Part shown: positions 27,178 to 36,417 of the stretch, in pieces
How positions within the stretch are numbered: the stretch's first letter is position 1
Layout of the letters: each line of letters begins with the position of its first letter
Origin: an uncultured Fidelibacterota bacterium
Lineage (GTDB): Bacteria > Fidelibacterota > Marinisomatia > Marinisomatales > UBA1611
Assembly (NCBI GenBank): GCA_902559415.1
Contig: CACEHW010000001.1
Span: 1 to 45,381 of the forward strand
DNA length: 45,381 nucleotides
Reading direction: 5' to 3'
Translations under genes and position numbers: made by a program
The notes under the pieces: model-generated
Databases searched by the model: none
Told to the model about the DNA's origin: nothing
The model's input: only the letters and a program-made list of their open reading frames with translations

Positions 27178-27210
27178 AAAAGCCCTGATGAAATATTCAG
27201 GGCTTTTTTT
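27178..27210 (+). terminator. Rho-independent terminator at end of rotor/stator operon
   Basis: aaaAGCCCTGA-tgaaatat-TCAGGGCTttttttt: perfect 8-bp core stem (extendable by A/T pairs) with T-tract, between convergent genes. Confidence 0.92.
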
Positions 27211-27216
27211 ATTAAT

Positions 27217-29913
27217 CTAAACTAATTCAGCTTGAGCTGCTGATAATCTCGCGATAGGTACTCTGTAAGGAGAACAACTAACATAATCCAATCCATTGTT
27301 TCTACAGAAGTGTATTGAATTAGGATCTCCTCCATGCTCACCACATATTCCTATTTTAATTGAAGGATTTACTTTTCTACCGTATTCAACTGCCATAGTT
27401 ACTAGTTTACCAACTCCCTTTACATCTAAACTTTGGAAAGGATCACCTGGAAGTATATTACGATCTAAGTATTGTGGTAAAAACGAGCCAATATCATCTC
27501 TACTAAACCCATAAGTAGTTTGTGTTAAATCATTTGTCCCAAAGCTAAAAAATTCTGCATGTTTTGCAATTTCATCTGCAGTTAGGCATGCTCTTGGTAA
27601 TTCAATCATTGTTCCAACTAAGTAGTTTAGTTTAATACTATATTTCTCTTCTACTTTTTTAGCTACTTCTCGAACAATTTTTTCTTGATCAATATATTCT
27701 GTTACAGTCCCAACTAAAGGTATCATTATCTCTGGAAAAACATTTAAGCCATCTTTAATTAATTCAGCAGTTGCTTCTAATATTGCACTTGCTTGCATCT
27801 CCGTTATTTCAGGATATGCAATTCCAAGTCTACACCCACGGTGCCCTAGCATTGGATTTAACTCATGGAGACTTGCTATTCGTTGGCTAACTATTGAACT
27901 ATCTATACCAATATTTTTGGCGAGGTCATTGATTTGATCATCTTCTAAAGTAATGAACTCGTGAAGCGGTGGGTCCAGTAATCTGATGGTTACTGGTTTC
28001 CCCTCCATTGCCCTAAGAGTCTCTTTGAAATCTTCCTTTTGGAAAGGGAGAAGACCCATTACAGCTTCTCGTCGATCATCATCATTATCAGAAAGGATCA
28101 TTTTCCTCATAGCAAGAATTCTTGTTTCATCAAAAAACATATGCTCTGTTCTGCACAATCCTATTCCCTCTGCTCCAAATTTAATTGCTTGTTTTGCATC
28201 ATCCGGACTTTCAGCATTTGTTCTTATCTTAAGTTTTCTGAATTCATCTGCCCAAGTCATTAATTCTTTATACTCAAGATTTTTGTCAGGATCAGCTGGA
28301 ATTAAATCTAACTGTCCTAGATAAACTACCCCGAGTGTACCATTCATAGTAATCCAATCACCCTCTTTAATTATATCATCACCGACCGTAAGTTGTTTTT
28401 TCTCTACAGAAATATTTAATTCATTACAACCCACGATACAACATTTTCCCCATCCTCTTGCGACGAGAGCGGCATGAGAGGTCATCCCTCCTCTAGCAGT
28501 TAAAATTGCTTCTGCAGCATGCATCCCATGAACATCCTCAGGAGATGTCTCTTCTCTTACAAGAATAACATTTTCGCCTTTAGCATTCCAAGATTCTGCG
28601 TCATCTGCTGTAAAAACAACTCTTCCTTTTGCGCCTCCTGGCCCAGCTGGGAGACCTTTTGTTAGCTTAGTAGCATTATCCTCACTTGTTTTATCTAAAG
28701 CAGGATGAAGTAATTCATCTAATTGATTTGGGTTTACTCTCATTAATGCTGTCTTTTTATCAATCATATTTTCATGGTGCATGTCAACTGCCATTTTTAT
28801 TGCAGCAACGCCATTTCGCTTGCCTACTCTAGTTTGAAGCATCCATAGCTTCCCTTCTTGTATTGTGAATTCTATATCTTGCATATCAGAGTAATGTTGT
28901 TCAAGCTTATTTTTAATTTTAAATAGCTCATCATATATTTTTGGCATGGAGTCCTCTAAAGAGGGGAGATGACTTGTGTCATTTGTTTTAGTATCTTCAT
29001 TAAGTGGATTAGGAGTGCGAAGTCCAGCTACAACATCCTCCCCTTGAGCGTTAGTTAGCCATTCACCAAAAAATATATTTTCACCAGTTGCTGGGTTTCT
29101 AGTAAAGGCTACGCCAGTTGCTGATTCTTCTCCCGTATTGCCAAATACCATAGTCTGTACATTTACAGCAGTACCCCATTCTTCTGGAATGTTTTCTATT
29201 TTTCTGTAGCTGATAGCTCTAGCGCCATTCCAGCTTTTAAAAACTGCTTCAATTCCGCCCCATAATTGAGCTTCTGCATCATCCGGAAATTCTGCTCCAA
29301 GTGAAGATTTAATTTCATCCTTAAATATTTCAATTATATTTTTCCAATCATCTTCAGCAAGATCAGTGTCTCCTTCTAAGCCATTTTTGGTCTTATATGA
29401 ATCTAAATGATGTTCTAATTTTTGTCTTATCCCATACCCATCTGCAGGCTCAATCCCAGCAGCTTTTTCCATTACAACATCTGAATACATTGTTATAAGC
29501 CTTCGATATGCATCATATACAAACCTTGGATTATTTGTTTTTTCAATGAGTCCGGGGATTGTGCTGCTAGTTAGCCCAATATTTAAAACTGTTTCCATCA
29601 TACCAGGCATAGATTGTCTAGCTCCTGACCTCACAGAAAGGAGTAGGGGGTTTGTAGCATCTCCAAATTTGGTCCCCATAATTGATTCAACTTCAGATAT
29701 GCTGTCTTTTACTTCACTTGCTAAACTTTCAGGGAAAGACTTATTATTTTTATAATATTCTGTACATACCTCAGTTGTAAGTGTAAAACCAGGAGGAACT
29801 GGAATCTCAAGTAAGTTCATTTCTGCTAAATTCGCACCTTTACCGCCTAGCAAATTTTTCATGTCAGCCTTACCATCTGCTTTACCATTACCGAAGTTGT
29901 ATACATATTTCAT
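27217..29913 (-). CDS. ppdK: Pyruvate, phosphate dikinase
   Basis: LLGGKGANLAEMNLLEIPVPPGFTLTTEVC; LTARGGMTSHAALVARGWGKCCIVGC; GICGEHGGDPNSIHFCRNNGLDYVSCSPYRVPIARLSAAQAEL. Confidence 0.97.
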   Translation of the reverse strand: MKYVYNFGNGKADGKADMKNLLGGKGANLAEMNLLEIPVPPGFTLTTEVCTEYYKNNKSFPESLASEVKDSISEVESIMGTKFGDATNPLLLSVRSGARQSMPGMMETVLNIGLTSSTIPGLIEKTNNPRFVYDAYRRLITMYSDVVMEKAAGIEPADGYGIRQKLEHHLDSYKTKNGLEGDTDLAEDDWKNIIEIFKDEIKSSLGAEFPDDAEAQLWGGIEAVFKSWNGARAISYRKIENIPEEWGTAVNVQTMVFGNTGEESATGVAFTRNPATGENIFFGEWLTNAQGEDVVAGLRTPNPLNEDTKTNDTSHLPSLEDSMPKIYDELFKIKNKLEQHYSDMQDIEFTIQEGKLWMLQTRVGKRNGVAAIKMAVDMHHENMIDKKTALMRVNPNQLDELLHPALDKTSEDNATKLTKGLPAGPGGAKGRVVFTADDAESWNAKGENVILVREETSPEDVHGMHAAEAILTARGGMTSHAALVARGWGKCCIVGCNELNISVEKKQLTVGDDIIKEGDWITMNGTLGVVYLGQLDLIPADPDKNLEYKELMTWADEFRKLKIRTNAESPDDAKQAIKFGAEGIGLCRTEHMFFDETRILAMRKMILSDNDDDRREAVMGLLPFQKEDFKETLRAMEGKPVTIRLLDPPLHEFITLEDDQINDLAKNIGIDSSIVSQRIASLHELNPMLGHRGCRLGIAYPEITEMQASAILEATAELIKDGLNVFPEIMIPLVGTVTEYIDQEKIVREVAKKVEEKYSIKLNYLVGTMIELPRACLTADEIAKHAEFFSFGTNDLTQTTYGFSRDDIGSFLPQYLDRNILPGDPFQSLDVKGVGKLVTMAVEYGRKVNPSIKIGICGEHGGDPNSIHFCRNNGLDYVSCSPYRVPIARLSAAQAELV

Positions 29914-29952
29914 ATGTTTAATCTTTCTATTGTTTATTAATTGTAATCTGAA

Positions 29953-30972
29953 TTATTTATAAATATTTGAAATCCAAGGGTTGAATTTATATTTATTTTT
30001 CAATTTAGTGGAAACTTGCTTTGCAACTGCAATCATTTTGTATTCCCCATGCTGAACTCGGAACCAGGCTTTGCCTTTAACCCAAGCTTCAGTCACTTTT
30101 GAGGGGTAACCTAAATTTGTCATTTTTTTTGCAAATTTTTCGGCTGTATTTTTATTTTCAAATGAACTTAGTTGAATTGTATAATATTCTGTTTTTCCTA
30201 TTTTCCCTGTTTTTCTATGAACTTTTAGTTGAGAAGTTTTTGGGCTAATATTTAAGCTACCAACTTTAATAATAGGACTTAGAATCGCATTTTCTTTTTT
30301 AATTTTATTCAAAGTGTTAAGTGCTTTTTCTTTTGTATCATAATTATTGGTAATGATTCTATAAAATAAACCATTAGAGGTGTTTACTTTTTCTAAAGAT
30401 AAGAAGATATTATTTAGCTTAATACTTTTATATAATTTTTTTGCATTAAACTCATTTTTAAAAGATGCGATTTGCACATAATATTTTTTATCTTTTTTGC
30501 TTGGAGGTAATTTTATTTTTGATTGTTCATTAATTTTATTTTTGGATTTTATAGATGGTGTTTGATTATTCTCATTAGTTTCTAATTCCAAGGAACGCTT
30601 ATCCTTTGTTTTTATAGCCGCTAGGTATATTGAATCGACCCAACCTTCTTTTTTATTGAAGATAGTTTTATAATAGACTTTTTCACTTTTTGAGTCATCT
30701 AATAAAATTATTTTTTCAATTGCATTTACTTTTACAAATGCCGGAATTTCATCGATCGCAATTTTTTCAATTACATTACTATATAAGTTTGCATCTTTTT
30801 TGGTTACAAAGACAATTTCGATTGTCTCTTGAGAAATAATAGTGTTTTTATTCGCACAGCTGAATTGGGAAAAACTAAGTAAAATAGCGATAAAGGATAT
30901 GCTAAAATACTGAATGTATATTTTAAGAGCTGATTTTGTAAGAGAATCTTTGTATGTAGAGAGATATATCAA
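29953..30972 (-). CDS. SPOR-domain protein (two SPOR-like repeats, SH3-like N-terminal region)
   Basis: KKYYVQIASFKNEFNAKKLYKSIK and EYYTIQLSSFENKNTAEKFAKKMTNLGYPSKV...KAWFRVQHGEY. True start may be internal. Confidence 0.75.
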   Translation of the reverse strand: MIYLSTYKDSLTKSALKIYIQYFSISFIAILLSFSQFSCANKNTIISQETIEIVFVTKKDANLYSNVIEKIAIDEIPAFVKVNAIEKIILLDDSKSEKVYYKTIFNKKEGWVDSIYLAAIKTKDKRSLELETNENNQTPSIKSKNKINEQSKIKLPPSKKDKKYYVQIASFKNEFNAKKLYKSIKLNNIFLSLEKVNTSNGLFYRIITNNYDTKEKALNTLNKIKKENAILSPIIKVGSLNISPKTSQLKVHRKTGKIGKTEYYTIQLSSFENKNTAEKFAKKMTNLGYPSKVTEAWVKGKAWFRVQHGEYKMIAVAKQVSTKLKNKYKFNPWISNIYK

Positions 30973-31016
30973 AATATTATCATTAAAAACTATTTAGATA
31001 ATATTAATAAATAAAA

Positions 31017-34000
31017 TTAAAAAACAGGGGAGAAGTATCTAATTTCTTTTAGGTTTCCTTTATTGTTATAAAAATACCATTTATCAACCATTTTCCCTTT
31101 TTTATATGAGCCTTGCATTTCTTTACGTGTTTTGTCATAATCCCACCAACTAGTCCACGTACCATCTTTTTTACCAAGTTTATATTCACCTTCAGTGAGC
31201 TTTCCATCTTCAAAGTATGCTATCCATTTACCATTTTTCAAACCGTCGTCAAAAACACCTTCCTGTGTTTTTTTACCTTTATCATTATAAAATATCCATT
31301 TATCATGAGCATTACCATTTTTTAATGTTCCTTCTTTTTCTTTTTCACCATTCTCATAATAGAAGGTCCATTTTCCATTGTACACACCATTTTCGTATGT
31401 ACCAATATCTTTAATTTGTTGGTTGGAGTAATAAGTTGTCCATAGGCCATGTTTTTTACCATTTTTATAGGCACCTAGAGTTTCTTTTCCACCACTCCAT
31501 GTACCTTTTGGTTGAGATTCTGGTAGAGGCATTAAAACAACTTCGGGGACTTTTTTACTTTCATACCATCTTATCCAAGGTCCGTCTTTTTTACCATTCA
31601 ATAAGCGACCTAAGAATTCATATTCTTCTTCCTTGTTTTCATCAACAATCACGCCTGTAAATGGTGTAGTATTATCATCAATTTTATAAAGAAGTTCGCT
31701 TTCATCTATTTTTGCTAGGTCTTTGAATTTGACATGTTCGAGGTCCTGTCCATAGTCAAAAGTGAAATCAACTTGACCATCTTTATTCCAATATGTCCAA
31801 ACACCCTTAGGTTTTGTAAATTTTTTATCTATTTTAGCTGAGAGATTGCCTTCTTTTTTCTTATTTCCATTTTCATAATAATATGTTGTTAAACCATCTC
31901 GGACATTATTTTTATGGAAACCTTGTTCCATTATTTGATCACTATTTGGATACCAGTTTACCCAGGGGCCATTTGCAATTTCTTTCCCTGTTTCTGACTC
32001 TCCTTTATAGGTAACCATTTTTGATCTATATCCATCGACCCAATTTGTTGCAGGCCCGTTTAATTCGCCATTTTTCCAAAATTTCTCGTATTCCTTACCT
32101 AAGCTATCAGAAGAAGAAATGACCCACTTTGTTTCCCTTCCATTTAATAAATCATTGGCATACGTAAGCTCTTGCGTTACTGCGCCATCTTCATTATAGT
32201 AAAGCCATAATCCAGATCTCTTATTTTTTGCAAAAGTTCCTTCGCTACTTTTAATTCCTGTCTCGAACCAAGAAACCCATGCACCCTCTTTTTTACCATC
32301 AATATAATAACCTTCTTCTTCTTTATTATCATTCAGATACCACCACCAGCTCCACAGCTCGTTACTTTCATCTTTATAAACGCCATCTTTGTATTGCCAA
32401 TTTCCATTTTCAACATATTTGAGAGTAGGGTCTTCTTTGTACCATTTAGTCCATCTACCATGAGCGAGACCTTTTTTATATCGCTGTTCTTCTTTTAAGT
32501 GACCATTATCAAACCAATATTTGTATAGACTATCAACTTTCCCAAAGCTAAATGTTCCTTGTTCTTTAGATTTGCCATTATTGTACCATAATGACCACTC
32601 ACCATGTTTTTTGCCTCTGTAGTATTCTCCTTGAACTTCAACTTGTCCATTATCATACCATTGGACCCATTTACCATCTCTTTTACCATCTAAAAACCTT
32701 CCAAGAAGTTTATATCCTCGTTTCCCACCAATTTCTTCTACAATACCTATATATGGCTCATATTTACCAATTTTGTATGTGATGCCATCACGTTCTTCAA
32801 TCTCACCTAATGTTACTTTTTCTAGGCCATCTCCATAATCGAATTTTAACCATCTTTTTCCACCTTTTTCCCAGTATGTCCATTCACCTTCTCGTTCTTT
32901 ACCTCGCATAACCCCTTGTCTATCAAGGCCACCTTCTTTATACCATTTCGTTACTTTTCCATCGATAATATTATTAGTAAATGTTTCCTCATGAAGTTTA
33001 TGATATGCAGTGCCAGAAGAATCATTCCACATTGTCCAGACACCGTGCTTTTTTTCTTTTTTGTAAAAACCTTCTTTATCTTTAAGTCCATTTTTTCTCC
33101 ACCACACCCAATGCCCGTCTTTTTCTCCATCTAGATAGTTCGATTTCAAAGAGTCTACCCCTGAAGCATACCAATAATGCCAATCCCCATCTTTGGTCCC
33201 ATTTTTGTAATTAACATGAAACCTTTTATGTTGATCATTTTTATCACCATACCAACTTATATGTGAGCCGTGATGTACACCGTTGTCATAGTTTATTTCT
33301 TCTGTTTTTTGTCCGTTTTTTGCCCAGAAAATCCATTTATTATGTTTTTTATTATTTAAGTAATCACCGTCGAGTTCTTTTATTATCCCGCCTTCATACC
33401 ATCTAATGTATTTACCATTAAGTTTCCCATTTATATAGGTAGCTAAGAATTTTTTATTACCATTCTTATACCATGTTGTCCAGGTGCTATCTCGTTCACC
33501 GTTTTCAAAATTTCTTTCTCTTCTTTTTTGACCATCTTCAAACCATTCGGTCCATAAGCCTTCTTGGACTCCATCCACATAGTTAGTTTCTTCTTTTTTA
33601 ATACCCGTCTCTTCATAATAGATAGTCCACAGACCTTGTTGTTTGCCATGAATGTAATTTTTTTCTTCAACCTTATTACCATTTGAGCTCCAATAAGATT
33701 GTAAGCCACTAAATTTTCCATTTGAATAGTTTAATTCTGTCTTTCTTTTCCCATCTTTATAAAATTCAGTCCATGTACCGTCTCTATTACCATTTAAATA
33801 GTTCCCTTGTAGTTTTAACTTTGGCTTAAAATCAGGGATTACAACCTCAACGGAATCCCATTGATTATTATTTTCTAAAGTGTCTTTTGTATTTGCCTCA
33901 CCGTCTTCTCCATAATCATACCACCATACTTCTTCCCAATATTCATTCCAAGAGCCATTACGAACACCGTTAGCGTAATTGCCCTCTACCTTAACACCAC

Positions 34001-34100
34001 CATTATCGTATTTAGAAATAACGAGGCCATCGTTTTGTGCTAGAATGCAAGACAGCATTATCGCTGCAGTAAATAACTGTTTTATAGTTTTTATATACAT
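31017..34100 (-). CDS. Giant MORN-variant repeat secreted protein
   Basis: Signal peptide followed by dozens of ~22-25 aa repeats of the type GxYxNGxxDGxWTxWYxNGxxKxExxY, typical of MORN_2-like repeats. Confidence 0.9.
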   Translation of the reverse strand: MYIKTIKQLFTAAIMLSCILAQNDGLVISKYDNGGVKVEGNYANGVRNGSWNEYWEEVWWYDYGEDGEANTKDTLENNNQWDSVEVVIPDFKPKLKLQGNYLNGNRDGTWTEFYKDGKRKTELNYSNGKFSGLQSYWSSNGNKVEEKNYIHGKQQGLWTIYYEETGIKKEETNYVDGVQEGLWTEWFEDGQKRRERNFENGERDSTWTTWYKNGNKKFLATYINGKLNGKYIRWYEGGIIKELDGDYLNNKKHNKWIFWAKNGQKTEEINYDNGVHHGSHISWYGDKNDQHKRFHVNYKNGTKDGDWHYWYASGVDSLKSNYLDGEKDGHWVWWRKNGLKDKEGFYKKEKKHGVWTMWNDSSGTAYHKLHEETFTNNIIDGKVTKWYKEGGLDRQGVMRGKEREGEWTYWEKGGKRWLKFDYGDGLEKVTLGEIEERDGITYKIGKYEPYIGIVEEIGGKRGYKLLGRFLDGKRDGKWVQWYDNGQVEVQGEYYRGKKHGEWSLWYNNGKSKEQGTFSFGKVDSLYKYWFDNGHLKEEQRYKKGLAHGRWTKWYKEDPTLKYVENGNWQYKDGVYKDESNELWSWWWYLNDNKEEEGYYIDGKKEGAWVSWFETGIKSSEGTFAKNKRSGLWLYYNEDGAVTQELTYANDLLNGRETKWVISSSDSLGKEYEKFWKNGELNGPATNWVDGYRSKMVTYKGESETGKEIANGPWVNWYPNSDQIMEQGFHKNNVRDGLTTYYYENGNKKKEGNLSAKIDKKFTKPKGVWTYWNKDGQVDFTFDYGQDLEHVKFKDLAKIDESELLYKIDDNTTPFTGVIVDENKEEEYEFLGRLLNGKKDGPWIRWYESKKVPEVVLMPLPESQPKGTWSGGKETLGAYKNGKKHGLWTTYYSNQQIKDIGTYENGVYNGKWTFYYENGEKEKEGTLKNGNAHDKWIFYNDKGKKTQEGVFDDGLKNGKWIAYFEDGKLTEGEYKLGKKDGTWTSWWDYDKTRKEMQGSYKKGKMVDKWYFYNNKGNLKEIRYFSPVF
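31050..34000 (-). repeat. Degenerate tandem coding repeat (about 66-75 nt period) underlying the MORN-like protein
   Basis: Recurrent 'ccatttaccat(c/t)(t/a)...ttaccattt...ataccatt' units on + strand, matching repeat-unit codons (DG.W..WY.NG). Confidence 0.7.
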
Positions 34101-34210
34101 TTTTTATACAAATGGAAGAAGAGTAAATAAAGATTTACCCCCCCTCGGATTCCTTTTGTATTGGAAATTTAAAACAACAATGTCACAAAGTCAAAAAATG
34201 AATGAAAAAA

Positions 34211-35032
34211 TTAATTTTTCTTATTTAACCTAATCCAAAAGCTTTGTCCAAACTTATCATTCAGATTAATTAATCCCTCATTTGCATTATTTGTGCCTAG
34301 AAATACAGTTTCAGTCTCAAATTTATTATTTGTTCTAAGGTAGCCGCCTCCATCAGAAGCATTACCAATGAAAGTTGTTAGTTTTCCAAATTTATTGTAG
34401 GTCCGGAAATAGCCGCTACCAAGGAAAGAACCAGTTTCTCCAGAATTATCATAAATTCTAATCTGCCCTGAGCTATCAGCCCCGGTTCCGACATAGATAC
34501 TTTCTTGACCGCTAAAATTATATGTTCTCAAGTATCCACCGCCATTAGTTCCAGTTCCAAGGAATATTGTTCTTTCCCCAAACTGGTTATATGCCTGTAA
34601 ATAACCGTCCCCAATATAAGATCTTGTTTCTCCTTGCTTATCATAGATACGCAATTGACCTGAATTATCGGAGCCAGTTCCTAAATACGAAGTTTCGCGG
34701 CCAGAGTTATTGTAAGTTCTTATGTATCCACCGCCCATTCTTCCAGTACCAACATATGCAGATTCATCACCTTCACCATTATATGCTCTTAAATATCCAC
34801 CACCATCTTTACCAGTACCAACAAATAGAGTAGGTTCTCCAAATGTATTATATGTTTGCATATAGCCATTACCCATATAGCCCATTACTACTCCACGATC
34901 ATCCTCTACTGTAATACTTTTTACTACTAGATGACCAAGTTCATCTGTTTCAGGTCTAAATCCATATATAGATAAAAAAAGGAGAGTGATTAACACTCCA
35001 ATGATAGCACTTTTTACATCAATGAATTTCAT
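34211..35032 (-). CDS. Membrane-anchored repeat protein with ~18-23 aa xxxGTGxxGGGYLRTYNxxGxE repeats
   Basis: N-terminal TM SAIIGVLITLLFLSIYGF, then about ten repeats such as TIFLGTGTNGGGYLRTYNFSGQE / SIYVGTGADSSGQIRIYDNSGET. Confidence 0.8.
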   Translation of the reverse strand: MKFIDVKSAIIGVLITLLFLSIYGFRPETDELGHLVVKSITVEDDRGVVMGYMGNGYMQTYNTFGEPTLFVGTGKDGGGYLRAYNGEGDESAYVGTGRMGGGYIRTYNNSGRETSYLGTGSDNSGQLRIYDKQGETRSYIGDGYLQAYNQFGERTIFLGTGTNGGGYLRTYNFSGQESIYVGTGADSSGQIRIYDNSGETGSFLGSGYFRTYNKFGKLTTFIGNASDGGGYLRTNNKFETETVFLGTNNANEGLINLNDKFGQSFWIRLNKKN

Positions 35033-35076
35033 TGAGCCTCCAGAAATTAAATTTCATTGAAAATATAATGTATAAT

Positions 35077-36147
35077 TTAATCATATTCGTAAGTAATAAT
35101 ATTAATTAGTATTGGTTTTCCTGCTTCTGACGGCTTAAGCATATCGTAATCATGAACTCTATGTAAATGTCCATCTTCATTGTATCCAATTGTTTTTTTC
35201 TGTGTTAATCTACTTTTACTGTCAAATGTAGCTTGAATTATTTTTTTATTTTGACTGTTATTTCTAGTTTCAATTCTCCGAATCAGTTTTTTTGATTTGT
35301 CCGTAATGATTTTTGTTTTTCTACCCAATGCGTCATCATAGAGGTGTGTAATTTTTTTTTCTATATCTCCATTCATATCATAATGAGTTATCGAGCCTAT
35401 TCTTCCTGAAATATCGTATTCATATTTTTCAGAACCTATTGAATAGCCTCTTCTTGAATTTATGATTTCACTTATATTTCCATCATCATTATAGGAATAT
35501 GTGGTTTTTCTCATTATTGATGGGTCAAAATTTTCTTCTTTTATTACTATGCTGCCACTACTATCTGTTTCATAAACTGTGTGTTCAATAATAAAACCAG
35601 CATAAAATTCTTTGTGTTCTTCAATTCTGCCATTATCATCGTATTCAAAGCTCTCTCCCCAGGGCATATTTTTATTATCAGTAGACAAGCCACTTAGTTT
35701 GTTTGATATGTTTACCTTTGATGGATCAAACCTTACAATTTTCCATAAGTTTCCATTACTATAATATTTGTAAAACTCTTTCCACCTTAATGAATCATCA
35801 CTTGAGCCATATAGTTGCTTTGAAACTAGTTGATTCCCTAAATTATATTCATACTTAAAATGCATCAATCGTTCTAGACCTTCTATTTTTTGAAGCGATT
35901 TCCTATCTTTAAAATCAATATAGCCATATTTTTTTGACAATGGGATATTGTGAACATATAATGTGCTGTCTACAAGCTGATTTTTTAAATTATATCTAAC
36001 AACGGTTGACTGAGAAAGCTCTCTAGTCTCAGTGCCAAAATTCTGTGATATACTATAGCTTTTTATTATTTTTGTACTTGGCCCGGCGAAAAGAAAAAGT
36101 TCAGATGCTAATATCAAGCATAGTATTATATTTGAAGGTATTTTCAC
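35077..36147 (-). CDS. YD/RHS-like repeat secreted protein
   Basis: Signal peptide; YDDNGRIEEHKEF, YSYNDDGNISEIINSR, YEYDISGRIGSITHYDMNGDIEKK, GYNEDGHLHRVHDYD. Confidence 0.6.
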   Translation of the reverse strand: MKIPSNIILCLILASELFLFAGPSTKIIKSYSISQNFGTETRELSQSTVVRYNLKNQLVDSTLYVHNIPLSKKYGYIDFKDRKSLQKIEGLERLMHFKYEYNLGNQLVSKQLYGSSDDSLRWKEFYKYYSNGNLWKIVRFDPSKVNISNKLSGLSTDNKNMPWGESFEYDDNGRIEEHKEFYAGFIIEHTVYETDSSGSIVIKEENFDPSIMRKTTYSYNDDGNISEIINSRRGYSIGSEKYEYDISGRIGSITHYDMNGDIEKKITHLYDDALGRKTKIITDKSKKLIRRIETRNNSQNKKIIQATFDSKSRLTQKKTIGYNEDGHLHRVHDYDMLKPSEAGKPILINIITYEYD

Positions 36148-36366
36148 TATTCAGTTCCTTTTAACAATAGTATTTTATTTATGTTGCTATTATTTCACAA
36201 TAAGTAGGTAACATTTTTCAAATTATATCATTTAATAAATGTGTTTAAGATTACTATTAAAAATCGATTAAAATCATAAATTTTTCACACTTAAAGTAAT
36301 TGATTAAATCGAGTTATTTCTTGCAAGTCTATATATAATAGGCATTTAAAGAATATTAATTTATTG

Positions 36367-36396
36367 TTGACATTAGAATAAATAATGTTTTAATAT
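36367..36396 (+). promoter_or_regulatory. Sigma70-type promoter upstream of PEGA protein gene
   Basis: TTGACA (36367-36372), 18-nt spacer, TAATAT (36391-36396), 22 nt before the 36418 ATG. Confidence 0.6.
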
Positions 36397-36417
36397 TTAT
36401 TCATAGCGGAGTCCAAT

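Noticed and set aside
27986-28324. 112-aa + strand ORF antisense to ppdK
   Set aside because: Lies entirely within a clearly coding ppdK; product is low-complexity.
33443-33721. 92-aa ORF in an alternative minus frame within the MORN-like gene
   Set aside because: By-product of repetitive coding sequence; no start context or recognisable domain. The same applies to 31113-31660 and 32495-33134 ORFs on either strand.
31050-34000. Possible CRISPR or non-coding tandem array because of regularly recurring 'ccatttaccat' words
   Set aside because: Repeats are degenerate, contiguous and in frame within one long ORF encoding MORN-like units; there are no unique spacers.
36148-36417. Possible structured RNA in the 270-bp intergenic region
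   Set aside because: Very AT-rich with no convincing paired stems by eye; only a promoter could be supported.
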